7,323 nucleotides of DNA from Spirochaetia bacterium UBA5550 (GCA_002425885.1 DINC01000343.1:1-7323); one strand, 5' to 3'; shown: positions 1-6,223, counted from the stretch's first letter. Notes: generated from the sequence alone by a model not told the origin. Made by a program: numbers and translations.

Positions 1-73
1 ATTTAATTCTTTATATTTATATAAATTCTCTGGTTTTAGAAAAATTGTTGATCTCCTGAAGGTGCAAATCTCA

Positions 74-151
74 ATGTACAGAGTCTTAGAGAGTATAATC
101 AGACCGATTGATCCGGATCTACCCCTACAGGCACCTGGCAGACATACATGA
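74..151 (+). CDS. possible 25-codon upstream ORF (leader peptide or remnant)
   Basis: A short ATG-initiated frame encodes 25 residues beginning MYRVLESII and ending in a TGA stop. It is preceded by a good Shine-Dalgarno-like GAAGGTG at 58-64, nine bases before the ATG. It ends 49 bases before the preferred acyltransferase start, in a different reading frame. No signal peptide, membrane segment or known motif is visible. It could be a leader peptide whose translation influences the acyltransferase, a remnant of a gene cut by the window edge or by decay, or chance. The ribosome-binding site is the only positive evidence, so confidence is low. Confidence 0.2.
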   Translation: MYRVLESIIRPIDPDLPLQAPGRHT

Positions 152-200
152 CAATACAGAAACAAGTCAAAACTACATTTCTTCAAAGAGGTTTAAACCG

Positions 201-1328
201 TTGAATAAAATCATATCACCGCCCCCACAGGGAGTGAGACTCCGCTCACTGGACTCACTGCGTGGTATTGCAGCAATAGGGGTTGCTTTTTTTTTCCATT
301 ACAATCATTTCAATTTCGAATACTTTACCGCGCATCCTGAAGCCCAGCCCTGGTTCAGCTCCCTGAGCTGGTTTTACCAGTGCGGATGGAATCTTGTGGA
401 TTTCTTCTTTGTACTGTCAGGTTTCATCTTTATGCATGTATATTACAAAAAAATTTCAGAAAACCGGATTAGCGAAAGAACCTTCTTTATCCTGCGGCTG
501 AGCAGACTTTATCCGCTTCACATTGCAACACTTCTACTGGTGGCAGCAGTACAGTACTTCAGGCTGCTTTCAGGAAAAGCATATTTTGACTGTCAGTATA
601 ATGACCTGTATCACTTTCTGCTGAATGTATTTTTTCTCCAGGCAGGTTTTTTCAATGACAGCTTTTCATTCAACCATCCATCATGGTCACTCTCCTGCGA
701 GGTAGCGGCTTACTTCATTTTTTTCTATACATTGAAAAAAGCGAAAAAGCCTGCCGTGTTATTTATTCTTTATATGTTCGCCGGAATATCGATACTACAG
801 ATGCGGCTTAGCTATCCGCTGTTTAATCCGCAGATAGCAAGGATGCTTATGGCCTTTTTTGCCGGATGCCTCCTTTTCTACCTTAACGGCTATGTCGGCA
901 GATTAAGCAGCAAAACGAAAAGGATCATACTCACCTCCCTGGTACTCTACTCTGCCCTTGTAACAGCTCTTATAATAAAAGCAGGATACCCCGTAGTGTT
1001 CGGCCACTGGGACAGGGTCATGCCGCTGATGATATACCCGCTTTGCATACTGCTTCTGCTTAACATTGCTTTAATAGAAAAATTCTTTTCACTGCGCCCT
1101 TTCACTTTTATCGGAGATCTTTCATATTCCATATACCTGCTGCACTTTCCTGTACAGCTTCTCATGTTTACATTTCTTCCCATGGCAGGAGTTCAGCTCG
1201 ATTACACCAGAGGCTCGTCACTGCTTATATACGCGACGCTGACAACATCAATTGCAGCAGCCTCTCATTACCTCTTTGAAAAACCTGTACAAAGGATGAT
1301 CAGGGAAAAATATGTCACAGGCGCGTAG
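201..1328 (+). CDS. acyltransferase family 3 (OafA/YrhL type) integral membrane protein
   Basis: This is a multi-pass inner-membrane protein of the family that moves acetyl or other acyl groups onto surface glycans such as O-antigen, peptidoglycan or exopolysaccharide. Using the 375-residue form, the first membrane helix opens with LRSLDSLRG, with Arg21 and a likely catalytic His33. It is followed by FVLSGF (70-75), SWSLSCE (161-167) and the C-terminal GDLSYSIYLLHFP (305-317), all typical of the family; about ten hydrophobic segments are visible. I chose TTG at 201 because AAAGAGG lies at 185-191 with a nine-base spacer. An in-frame TTG at 108 would add 31 hydrophilic residues but has only a weak, distant AGAGAG. 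Oddities are Arg-x11-His instead of the usual Arg-x10-His, and a T9 tract at 287-295. The acceptor glycan cannot be told from sequence, and no glycan operon surrounds the gene. Confidence 0.9.
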   Translation: MNKIISPPPQGVRLRSLDSLRGIAAIGVAFFFHYNHFNFEYFTAHPEAQPWFSSLSWFYQCGWNLVDFFFVLSGFIFMHVYYKKISENRISERTFFILRLSRLYPLHIATLLLVAAVQYFRLLSGKAYFDCQYNDLYHFLLNVFFLQAGFFNDSFSFNHPSWSLSCEVAAYFIFFYTLKKAKKPAVLFILYMFAGISILQMRLSYPLFNPQIARMLMAFFAGCLLFYLNGYVGRLSSKTKRIILTSLVLYSALVTALIIKAGYPVVFGHWDRVMPLMIYPLCILLLLNIALIEKFFSLRPFTFIGDLSYSIYLLHFPVQLLMFTFLPMAGVQLDYTRGSSLLIYATLTTSIAAASHYLFEKPVQRMIREKYVTGA

Positions 1329-1350
1329 AGGCGTAAAATAATACGCCTCT
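1327..1350. terminator. hairpin between convergent genes, possible bidirectional terminator
   Basis: AGAGGCGTA (1327-1335) and TACGCCTCT (1342-1350) form a perfect 9-bp stem with a 6-base loop. It overlaps the last two bases of the acyltransferase stop codon and lies nine bases beyond the stop of the FadL-like gene on the other strand. Neither strand has a T-run after the stem, so it is not a textbook intrinsic terminator. It could work with Rho or simply protect the 3' ends of both messages. Confidence 0.5.
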
Positions 1351-1359
1351 GCAATAAAA

Positions 1360-2721
1360 CTACATAAACCTGTATTCAGCGCCTATTGCCACAACTAAAT
1401 ATTCCTTATTGTATTCTTTTGTTGTGAGCGGGGATATAGCCCTGTCATTTTTGTCAGCATACTTATAAGTATCCTGGAATCCGGTAACCCCTATTCCGAG
1501 ATTGATCTTCAGATCTTCAACAGGGGTCACCTGGCACCCGAAGCCCACAGAGCGGTAATCAGCATGTGCGCCGGGGATGCTGGTATCCAGAGTCCCGGAT
1601 TTTTTCTGTCCGATTTGTGTCAGGTTGAAACCGATGCTTGCGAGAAAGTATCTATTGAGAGTGTACTCAAACATGAGCCCCTCTTCATAAGTATTTCCAT
1701 AAGATTTATCTGAATCGATACCTGAAGCGGGATCATCAAGCCTTTCAAAATTGGCGTATTTTTCAAGATAAGCATCAGCGCCGAATTCAACGCGCAGTTT
1801 TTCGGTGAAGTTATATGAAATTCCGAACCTGATCGCCTGCGGCAGATCGAGCCTTTTCTTTTCACCGTCAGTAATCATACCCCCGCCGTTTTTACCGTTA
1901 TTTACTTTTCGTTTAAATTCAAGAGGTGTTGCCATCTCATAAGTAAGGCTCAAAGTCATCCCATCAACAGGAAAGATATCCATGTTGATTTCACCGGAAT
2001 AGCCAAGCGCTTCATCAGTGTAATCAAATTCAACTCTTGTCAACGGAGCAATTACTACTCCCGCATCAATATAACCTTCAACCTTTTGTTGTGAATAAAC
2101 AATACGTCCAGCAGCCCCTACTGAAATCATATTATTAACCGCATAAGCTCCCCCAACCCGCCATGCAGCATAATATGATTCACCTTTCAGATATGATCTT
2201 GAAATATAATTTGCCGGATTAAGACCAGCACCACCACCTAAAGCTCCTTCGAGAGCAATATAACCAGCACTCGCCGGATTTCCAAAACCAGCCTGCTGTT
2301 TTCCTAATAAATCCAGCGAAGGCAATCCATCCTTCCACTCCCTTATTGCAGTTGCTCCGATTGTTTCAATTCCTGTGAAAGCTGACCAGTTATCCTGTTT
2401 ATAAAGCACGTAAAGGTTCGGGCAGAGCCAAACAGGATTGTCGGATTTATAGGTCTTATCACCAAGCACCGGATTGTTTTCTGTTTTCACTGTTGCTTCC
2501 TGAAAAAGGAACTGGTTGCTGCCGTTAACGTAGAGGCCCTCTTTCATCTTTGTGGTGCCGGACATGTTGTAATAAACAGCGTCGGCATTGTCTGTTGCGG
2601 CGTTTCTTTCGTAAGTGCGGAAATATTCTGCGCTCTGGTTGCTGTTGTAAAAAATACCGCCGGCAAACAGAGGTGTTACAGACGCGAGTATAATCGCGGT
2701 CAGAAAAAACCTGCGTTTCAT
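1360..2721 (-). CDS. FadL/OMPP1/TodX-like outer-membrane transport protein
   Basis: The product is a 453-residue predicted beta-barrel, close to the usual size of the FadL family, which carries long-chain fatty acids and other hydrophobic compounds across the outer membrane. Residues 1-20 are a signal peptide (MKRRFF, hydrophobic core, cleavage after LFA before GG). The next part resembles the FadL plug region: a segment around 45-60 reads DAVYYNMSG, where relatives have Asn-Pro-Ala. The remainder alternates polar and hydrophobic residues as expected for strands, with a Gly-rich loop near 170-190. The last residues are AEYRFM, so the usual terminal Phe is second to last. The frame stays open for 46 codons upstream, but ATG at 2721 is preferred because the signal peptide begins there and AGGGAG (2729-2734) lies seven bases away. 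The gene stands alone, divergent from the zinc-ribbon lipoprotein. Family assignment is fairly safe; substrate is unknown. Confidence 0.8.
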   Translation of the reverse strand: MKRRFFLTAIILASVTPLFAGGIFYNSNQSAEYFRTYERNAATDNADAVYYNMSGTTKMKEGLYVNGSNQFLFQEATVKTENNPVLGDKTYKSDNPVWLCPNLYVLYKQDNWSAFTGIETIGATAIREWKDGLPSLDLLGKQQAGFGNPASAGYIALEGALGGGAGLNPANYISRSYLKGESYYAAWRVGGAYAVNNMISVGAAGRIVYSQQKVEGYIDAGVVIAPLTRVEFDYTDEALGYSGEINMDIFPVDGMTLSLTYEMATPLEFKRKVNNGKNGGGMITDGEKKRLDLPQAIRFGISYNFTEKLRVEFGADAYLEKYANFERLDDPASGIDSDKSYGNTYEEGLMFEYTLNRYFLASIGFNLTQIGQKKSGTLDTSIPGAHADYRSVGFGCQVTPVEDLKINLGIGVTGFQDTYKYADKNDRAISPLTTKEYNKEYLVVAIGAEYRFM

Positions 2722-2751
2722 AATGAGTCTCCCTATTCTTAATGTTTGTTT

Positions 2752-2784
2752 ACCGGCAATCTTCAGAGGATAGATCCTGCCGGT
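2752..2784 (-). other. inverted repeat in the 5' leader of the FadL-like gene
   Basis: ACCGGCA (2752-2758) and TGCCGGT (2778-2784) form a 7-bp stem around 19 bases. Inside lies a second small palindrome, AGGAT-AG-ATCCT (2767-2778), which would compete with it. The element sits 18 bases upstream of the ribosome-binding site, within the likely untranslated leader. It may be an RNA hairpin or a protein-binding operator. No known riboswitch was recognised. Confidence 0.3.
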
Positions 2785-2801
2785 TTTATATATATGAATC
2801 T

Positions 2802-2831
2802 TAAAATTTTCTTTTTTTTTGTTTTTGTCAA
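2802..2831 (-). promoter_or_regulatory. candidate promoter of the FadL-like gene
   Basis: On the minus strand a perfect TTGACA -35 hexamer lies at 2826-2831. The best -10 at usual spacing is the poor ATTTTA (2802-2807, 18 bases away). Better hexamers such as TAAGAT (2798-2803) are 22 bases away, too far. The spacer is nearly all A and includes a run of nine A (2812-2820). The -35 call is good; the -10 is uncertain. Confidence 0.35.
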
Positions 2832-2930
2832 GCAATAATACAATCTTCAATACTCTCAACTGGAGCGCAAAAATTCATTTGAAATTTCCCTGAAGATATT
2901 TATTATAAAGCAAAAAAATAGTGCCGACCT

Positions 2931-2959
2931 TTGAAATTGTAATGATGATTTAGTATTTT
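2931..2959 (+). promoter_or_regulatory. candidate sigma-70-type promoter of the zinc-ribbon lipoprotein gene
   Basis: TTGAAA (2931-2936) and TATTTT (2954-2959) are separated by exactly 17 bases and lie about 45 bases upstream of the ATG at 3005. This implies a short leader containing the ribosome-binding site at 2994-2997. It is the best promoter-like pair for the plus strand in the divergent region. Confidence 0.45.
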
Positions 2960-3004
2960 ATATAGAAGAATTTCCTGTTATAAATAATAAACCGAGGTAT
3001 AATA

Positions 3005-3703
3005 ATGAAAAAATTTACAGCAATCATGATTGCCTTTCTGCTTCTCGCAGTATCCTGCAAAAAAACAGTTGAATCGGAACAGAAGGCATGGGAGGTCAAT
3101 CTCCGTATAGCAAATCAGCTGGCCTACGAATACCCCAATTTTGACACAGCCATTAAGGAGCAGATAAAAACGGCTGAAGCAGTCTGGGCTGAAGCGGCTG
3201 CTCTTTCCGATGAAAAAGCTAAAAGTCAGAAAATGGCTGATGCTAATGCCCGGCTTAGAGCACCTTTTGTCAGAAGCCTTGATGAGATTAAATCACTGCG
3301 GCAGAGTATAAGAAGTAAAAGTACCGACCTTCGCGGAATGAAAATGGAATACAATGAGCTCATGGGAGCAAACCAGGCAATCTCCAACGGAGAAAGAGCA
3401 ATTTTTGATGCAGAGATAAAGATTAAAGCCCCTGTAAACAGCAAAAGTGATGCTGATGCTCTTACAACACTTGTTGTATCTGACCTGAAACTTGCTGAAT
3501 CCAATATTGAAAAGATAATGACAACAGTCAGAAATCGTGAAGCAGAACAGAAAAAAGTGGCGCAAAAAACTGAAGAAGTGAAAAAAGCCGCTGAAGAGAA
3601 GAAAACTGTTGAAGCCCAGCCTATTAAATGCGGTTACTGCGGTACACTTAACCCGGCAGGTTCAACAACATGCAAAAGCTGCGGAGCTGCACTGGGCAAA
3701 TAA
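3005..3703 (+). CDS. helical lipoprotein with C-terminal zinc ribbon, function unknown
   Basis: The 232-residue product begins with a lipoprotein signal peptide (MKKFTAIMIAFLLLAVSC); the lipobox LAVSC predicts cleavage and lipidation at Cys18. Residues about 25-180 are predicted largely helical and rich in Ala, Glu and Lys. Residues 180-205 (KKVAQKTEEVKKAAEEKK) are a charged, coiled-coil-like linker. The C-terminus holds Cys209-x2-Cys212-x10-Cys223-x2-Cys226, with the CGYCGTLNP and CKSCGAAL wording of short zinc ribbons. The start is an ATG with GAGG seven bases upstream. Zinc ribbons of this kind are mostly cytoplasmic, so finding one on an exported, lipid-anchored protein is odd; it may bind metal or a partner in the periplasm. 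I do not recognise a named family for the helical part. A possible hairpin separates it from the following barrel genes. Confidence 0.85.
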   Translation: MKKFTAIMIAFLLLAVSCKKTVESEQKAWEVNLRIANQLAYEYPNFDTAIKEQIKTAEAVWAEAAALSDEKAKSQKMADANARLRAPFVRSLDEIKSLRQSIRSKSTDLRGMKMEYNELMGANQAISNGERAIFDAEIKIKAPVNSKSDADALTTLVVSDLKLAESNIEKIMTTVRNREAEQKKVAQKTEEVKKAAEEKKTVEAQPIKCGYCGTLNPAGSTTCKSCGAALGK

Positions 3704-3724
3704 TAAAGGTTAGCACCACTCAAT

Positions 3725-3761
3725 CCGGCATCATGCATTATATCAATATCGCTGATGCCGG
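3725..3761 (+). terminator. inverted repeat after the zinc-ribbon lipoprotein gene
   Basis: CCGGCATCA (3725-3733) and TGATGCCGG (3753-3761) form a perfect 9-bp stem with a 19-base loop. It begins 22 bases after the lipoprotein stop and ends about 20 bases before the ribosome-binding site of the first barrel gene. No T-run follows, and the loop is long for an intrinsic terminator. It may be a weak terminator, an mRNA-processing hairpin that sets relative expression, or an operator. Confidence 0.4.
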
Positions 3762-3794
3762 GAATTAACCGAAATTCATTAAAAGGAAAAACCG

Positions 3795-4547
3795 GTGAAA
3801 TTATTAATTCAGTATATAATCACTCTGATGATTGCCATTAATGTAATACCGGCATACTCCATGGACATAACAGTCGGAGCAACCACCTGGTATTCATGGT
3901 GGGAAATGAAGCCTGGAGACAGCCCTGATAAATTCGAATATGATCCCGCTTTCCTTTACGGCCCGGCTTTATCCGTAAAAATTAATGACGACTTTGGCCT
4001 TAATACAGTTTTTCTCTACGGTGTATATGATGGTGATTACAGCGTATATTTTGATTCACTCGGGGAATGGAGAGACCTGCCGTCAGAAACAACCCGATAC
4101 GATTCAGACACATCGTTAACCTACAGGCTGAACAATAATCTCAAGGTTTTCTGCGGATTAAAAGTAACGGGGTATACTTTTAAAACAGATGCCGTACCTT
4201 CCTTATATATGCCTGATATTGAAGTGAAAAATACAGCTTATGGACCGGCCCTGGGCTTAAGCGGCGTATTCCCACTTCCCGAAAATTTTTTCATAATCAC
4301 CAACGGTTCATTACTTTATCTATTTGGAGAATCAGATAATTCATTCAAAGGGACTTCTAAAATAAGATGCCCAGGGTATAATGTATCAGGCTCTCTGGCT
4401 TATTACATATCACCGGCTTCAGTTACATTAAGCATCGGAGGCCGTTACCAGTACCTTAAATGGGATGCTGTTAACAATAATGGAACAGATGCTGAACACA
4501 AATTTTATGGTTTTACTGTTGCAGCCACATATACATTCACTCTTTAG
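3795..4547 (+). CDS. outer-membrane beta-barrel paralogue 1 of three
   Basis: This 250-residue protein starts with GTG, supported by AAAAGGAAAA at 3781-3790. A signal peptide spans about 1-22 (cleavage near AYS). The mature protein opens with DITVGATTWYSWWEM and shares with the next two genes a set of fixed blocks: FLYGP (53-57), VFLYG (72-76), RYDSD (101-105), AYGPALG (148-154), SLAYYISPAS (200-209), GGRYQY (215-220) and KFYGF (236-240), ending YTFTL. Alternating hydrophobic residues, many aromatics and about 228 mature residues suit a barrel of roughly ten to twelve strands in the outer membrane. It is the most diverged of the three: longer variable segments and two cysteines, Cys120 and Cys192, absent from the others. 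No named family or function is recognised; a porin, adhesin or scaffold role is equally possible. Confidence 0.8.
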   Translation: MKLLIQYIITLMIAINVIPAYSMDITVGATTWYSWWEMKPGDSPDKFEYDPAFLYGPALSVKINDDFGLNTVFLYGVYDGDYSVYFDSLGEWRDLPSETTRYDSDTSLTYRLNNNLKVFCGLKVTGYTFKTDAVPSLYMPDIEVKNTAYGPALGLSGVFPLPENFFIITNGSLLYLFGESDNSFKGTSKIRCPGYNVSGSLAYYISPASVTLSIGGRYQYLKWDAVNNNGTDAEHKFYGFTVAATYTFTL

Positions 4548-4634
4548 GGCCTGAAGTGGCAGAAAATCATGAATATATTATACCATAAATGCCGGAAAAA
4601 ACCGATGGAAAGAACTATTCCGCAATATTACTTA

Positions 4635-4663
4635 TTGACATTTTATATTAAAAGAGCTAAAAA
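4635..4663 (+). promoter_or_regulatory. candidate promoter of barrel paralogues 2 and 3
   Basis: A perfect TTGACA (4635-4640) is followed after 17 bases by TAAAAA (4658-4663), matching four of six -10 positions. The pair lies about 37 bases upstream of the second barrel gene's ATG. It sits in a 152-bp gap (4548-4699), which is long enough for independent transcription of paralogues 2 and 3. Confidence 0.45.
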
Positions 4664-4683
4664 ATATCATCTTTTATATTTTT
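4660..4683 (+). other. AT-only inverted repeat before barrel paralogue 2
   Basis: AAAAATAT (4660-4667) and ATATTTTT (4676-4683) are complementary around an 8-base loop. The repeat lies between the candidate -10 and the ribosome-binding site AAGAGG (4688-4693). As RNA the stem would be weak, so it is either an operator-like site or a by-product of AT-rich composition. Confidence 0.2.
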
Positions 4684-4699
4684 ATTCAAGAGGTATCGG

Positions 4700-5416
4700 A
4701 TGTTAAACAAGTATCTACTCTCCGCAGTTTTCATAATAACTTCACTTGTAATCATAACCGGCAAAGCTGATGCGGCTGACATCAGTGTCGGCGCCACAAC
4801 ATGGTACACTACCTGGGAAACAGAACTGAACATGGACGACAAAATTGAATATGATCCGGACTTTCTTTACGGCCCTGTAATTTCAGCTGCCTTCACAAAG
4901 GATCTCAGCTTATCCCTCGTTTTTCTTTACGGTAATTTTGATATGACCTATAAGGATTCAAGCGGCAACGAAGATAAAGATGAAATAAAAAGGTACGATG
5001 GAGATTTCGCTCTTAATTACAGAATTTCCTCCTGGTTTAAATTATTCGCAGGGGTCAAGTACATCAGGTACACATGGTCAGAGGACGGAAAACATGAGGC
5101 GCTGGGACCGGGCGCGGGTATCAGTTCAACTATACCGGTTGGAGGCAATTTCTTCCTACTTGGAAATTTTTCAGGATTATATCTTAAGGGAGATGAACAA
5201 TCGGGCGATGATTTTGACTACAAACTTAAAGAGTATGGTTATAACGCCAGTGTATCACTTGCCTGGTACATACCTGAAGCTTCCACTACACTAAGCGTCG
5301 GGGGGAGATATCAGTATGTAAAAATAGAGTATGACAGCTCAGCTGCTGAACCTATGAACAGTAAAAATAAATTCTACGGATTAACTCTGTCTGCCATATA
5401 CAGTTTTAATATATGA
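4700..5416 (+). CDS. outer-membrane beta-barrel paralogue 2 of three
   Basis: The product is 238 residues long. A signal peptide covers 1-25, with a clean Ala-Asp-Ala cleavage site before ADISVGATTWYTTWE. Shared blocks are FLYGP (55-59), VFLYGNFDMT (74-83), KRYDGD (97-102), LFAGVKY (115-121), LGPGAGIS (135-142), NFFLLGNFSGLYLKG (150-164), GGRYQY (201-206) and KFYGL (224-228), with an FNI end. It is closer to paralogue 3 than to paralogue 1, for example in the FDMT extension. Differences concentrate at about 40-50, 84-96, 124-134, 164-178 and 207-222, the pattern expected of exposed loops joining conserved strands. The start is an ATG with AAGAGG six bases upstream. It has its own candidate promoter, and paralogue 3 follows after 40 bases, so the two are probably co-transcribed. 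Function is not recognised. Confidence 0.82.
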   Translation: MLNKYLLSAVFIITSLVIITGKADAADISVGATTWYTTWETELNMDDKIEYDPDFLYGPVISAAFTKDLSLSLVFLYGNFDMTYKDSSGNEDKDEIKRYDGDFALNYRISSWFKLFAGVKYIRYTWSEDGKHEALGPGAGISSTIPVGGNFFLLGNFSGLYLKGDEQSGDDFDYKLKEYGYNASVSLAWYIPEASTTLSVGGRYQYVKIEYDSSAAEPMNSKNKFYGLTLSAIYSFNI

Positions 5417-5456
5417 AAAGTATAGAATAATAAATTATCCGACAGGAAGGGGAAAA

Positions 5457-6167
5457 ATGAAAAAGAAAACTTTGATATTAGCATTCCTGGCACTCATCTC
5501 CATAACAGTTTTTCATGGCAGAGCCAATGCCGCTGAAATTTCAGTCGGCGCAACAACATGGTATGCCTGGTGGGAAATGGATAGTTCCGGTTCTGATGAC
5601 TCTGATATTGATCCTGCTTTTCTATACGGCCCGGCGATGTCAGTTAAATTCGCCGATGATTTTAATCTGACCTTTGTTTTTCTCTATGGTAAATTTGATA
5701 TGACGCATGAAGAAAGCATTGGAGACGTTACAGAGGAAGTTAAAAGACTTGATAGCGACCTTGCTATTAATTACAGGTTTGGCGAATATTTCAAGATATT
5801 CGCTGGCGGGAAATATATGGCTTATGAAACAGACACCGATTTTGAACATGCAGGTTACGGGCCCGGTGTCGGAATAAGCGCAGTATTCCCTCTTGGTAAT
5901 AACTTTTTCATACTGGGAAATATCTCCGGACTCTACCTCTGGGGTGAAGAGAAGAGTTCAGATGATCCTGCAGAAAAATATAATGAATACGGGATAAATT
6001 CAAGCTTATCACTTGCTTATTATATTGCTCCTGCATCAGTAACATTAAGTCTTGGCGGCAGATATCAATATTTTAAAACAGTAATGGAATCATCCTCTGA
6101 ATCAAATGATGTAAAACACCGGTTTTACGGAATAACAGCTGCGGCAACATTCTCTTTTAATTTATAA
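5457..6167 (+). CDS. outer-membrane beta-barrel paralogue 3 of three
   Basis: This 236-residue protein has a signal peptide at 1-25 (Ala-Asn-Ala cleavage, then AEISVGATTWYAWWEM). It repeats the family blocks: DPAFLYGP (52-59), VFLYGKFDMT (74-83), KRLDSDLAINYRF (96-108), FKIFAGGKY (112-120), YGPGVGIS (134-141), NNFFILGNISGLYLWG (148-163), SLAYYIAPASVTLSLGG (185-201) and RFYGI (222-226), ending SFNL. The strong ribosome-binding site GGAAGGGG (5445-5452) four bases before the ATG suggests high translation. Synonymous codons differ widely from paralogues 1 and 2, so the duplications are not recent. The mature part has no Cys. A strong terminator follows at 6224-6257. Placement in the outer membrane is inferred from the signal peptide, strand pattern and aromatic content; transport or binding specificity is unknown. 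Confidence 0.82.
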   Translation: MKKKTLILAFLALISITVFHGRANAAEISVGATTWYAWWEMDSSGSDDSDIDPAFLYGPAMSVKFADDFNLTFVFLYGKFDMTHEESIGDVTEEVKRLDSDLAINYRFGEYFKIFAGGKYMAYETDTDFEHAGYGPGVGISAVFPLGNNFFILGNISGLYLWGEEKSSDDPAEKYNEYGINSSLSLAYYIAPASVTLSLGGRYQYFKTVMESSSESNDVKHRFYGITAAATFSFNL

Positions 6168-6223
6168 AATTCTCCGGACTTTCCCTCATTCAGGAATGAT
6201 TTTCCAGGGAAAAGGTTCCCACT

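Noticed and set aside
108..200. 31-residue N-terminal extension of the acyltransferase from TTG at 108
   Set aside because: It has no well-placed ribosome-binding site, is hydrophilic with no recognisable content, and the family domain begins only about 12 residues after the better-supported TTG at 201. It cannot be fully excluded.
2722..2859. 46-codon in-frame extension at the N-terminus of the FadL-like protein
   Set aside because: The signal peptide begins at the ATG at 2721 with a good ribosome-binding site. The extension is Lys/Ile-rich, spans the candidate promoter and leader hairpin, and would bury the signal peptide.
3226..3565. Two minus-strand open frames within the zinc-ribbon lipoprotein gene
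   Set aside because: They overlap a gene with a clear lipobox and zinc ribbon and show no coding features of their own.
4998..5294. 98-codon plus-strand frame inside barrel paralogue 2
   Set aside because: It lies wholly inside a gene whose protein is conserved with two neighbours, and its own translation has no recognisable features.
3005..6167. A single operon running from the zinc-ribbon lipoprotein through all three barrel genes
   Set aside because: The 91-bp gap has a 9-bp inverted repeat and the 152-bp gap has its own promoter-like sequence, so only paralogues 2 and 3 can be linked with any confidence.
6207..6220. Small hairpin GGGAA-AAGG-TTCCC before the main terminator
   Set aside because: The stem has only five pairs and lacks a T-run; the strong terminator a few bases later explains the region.
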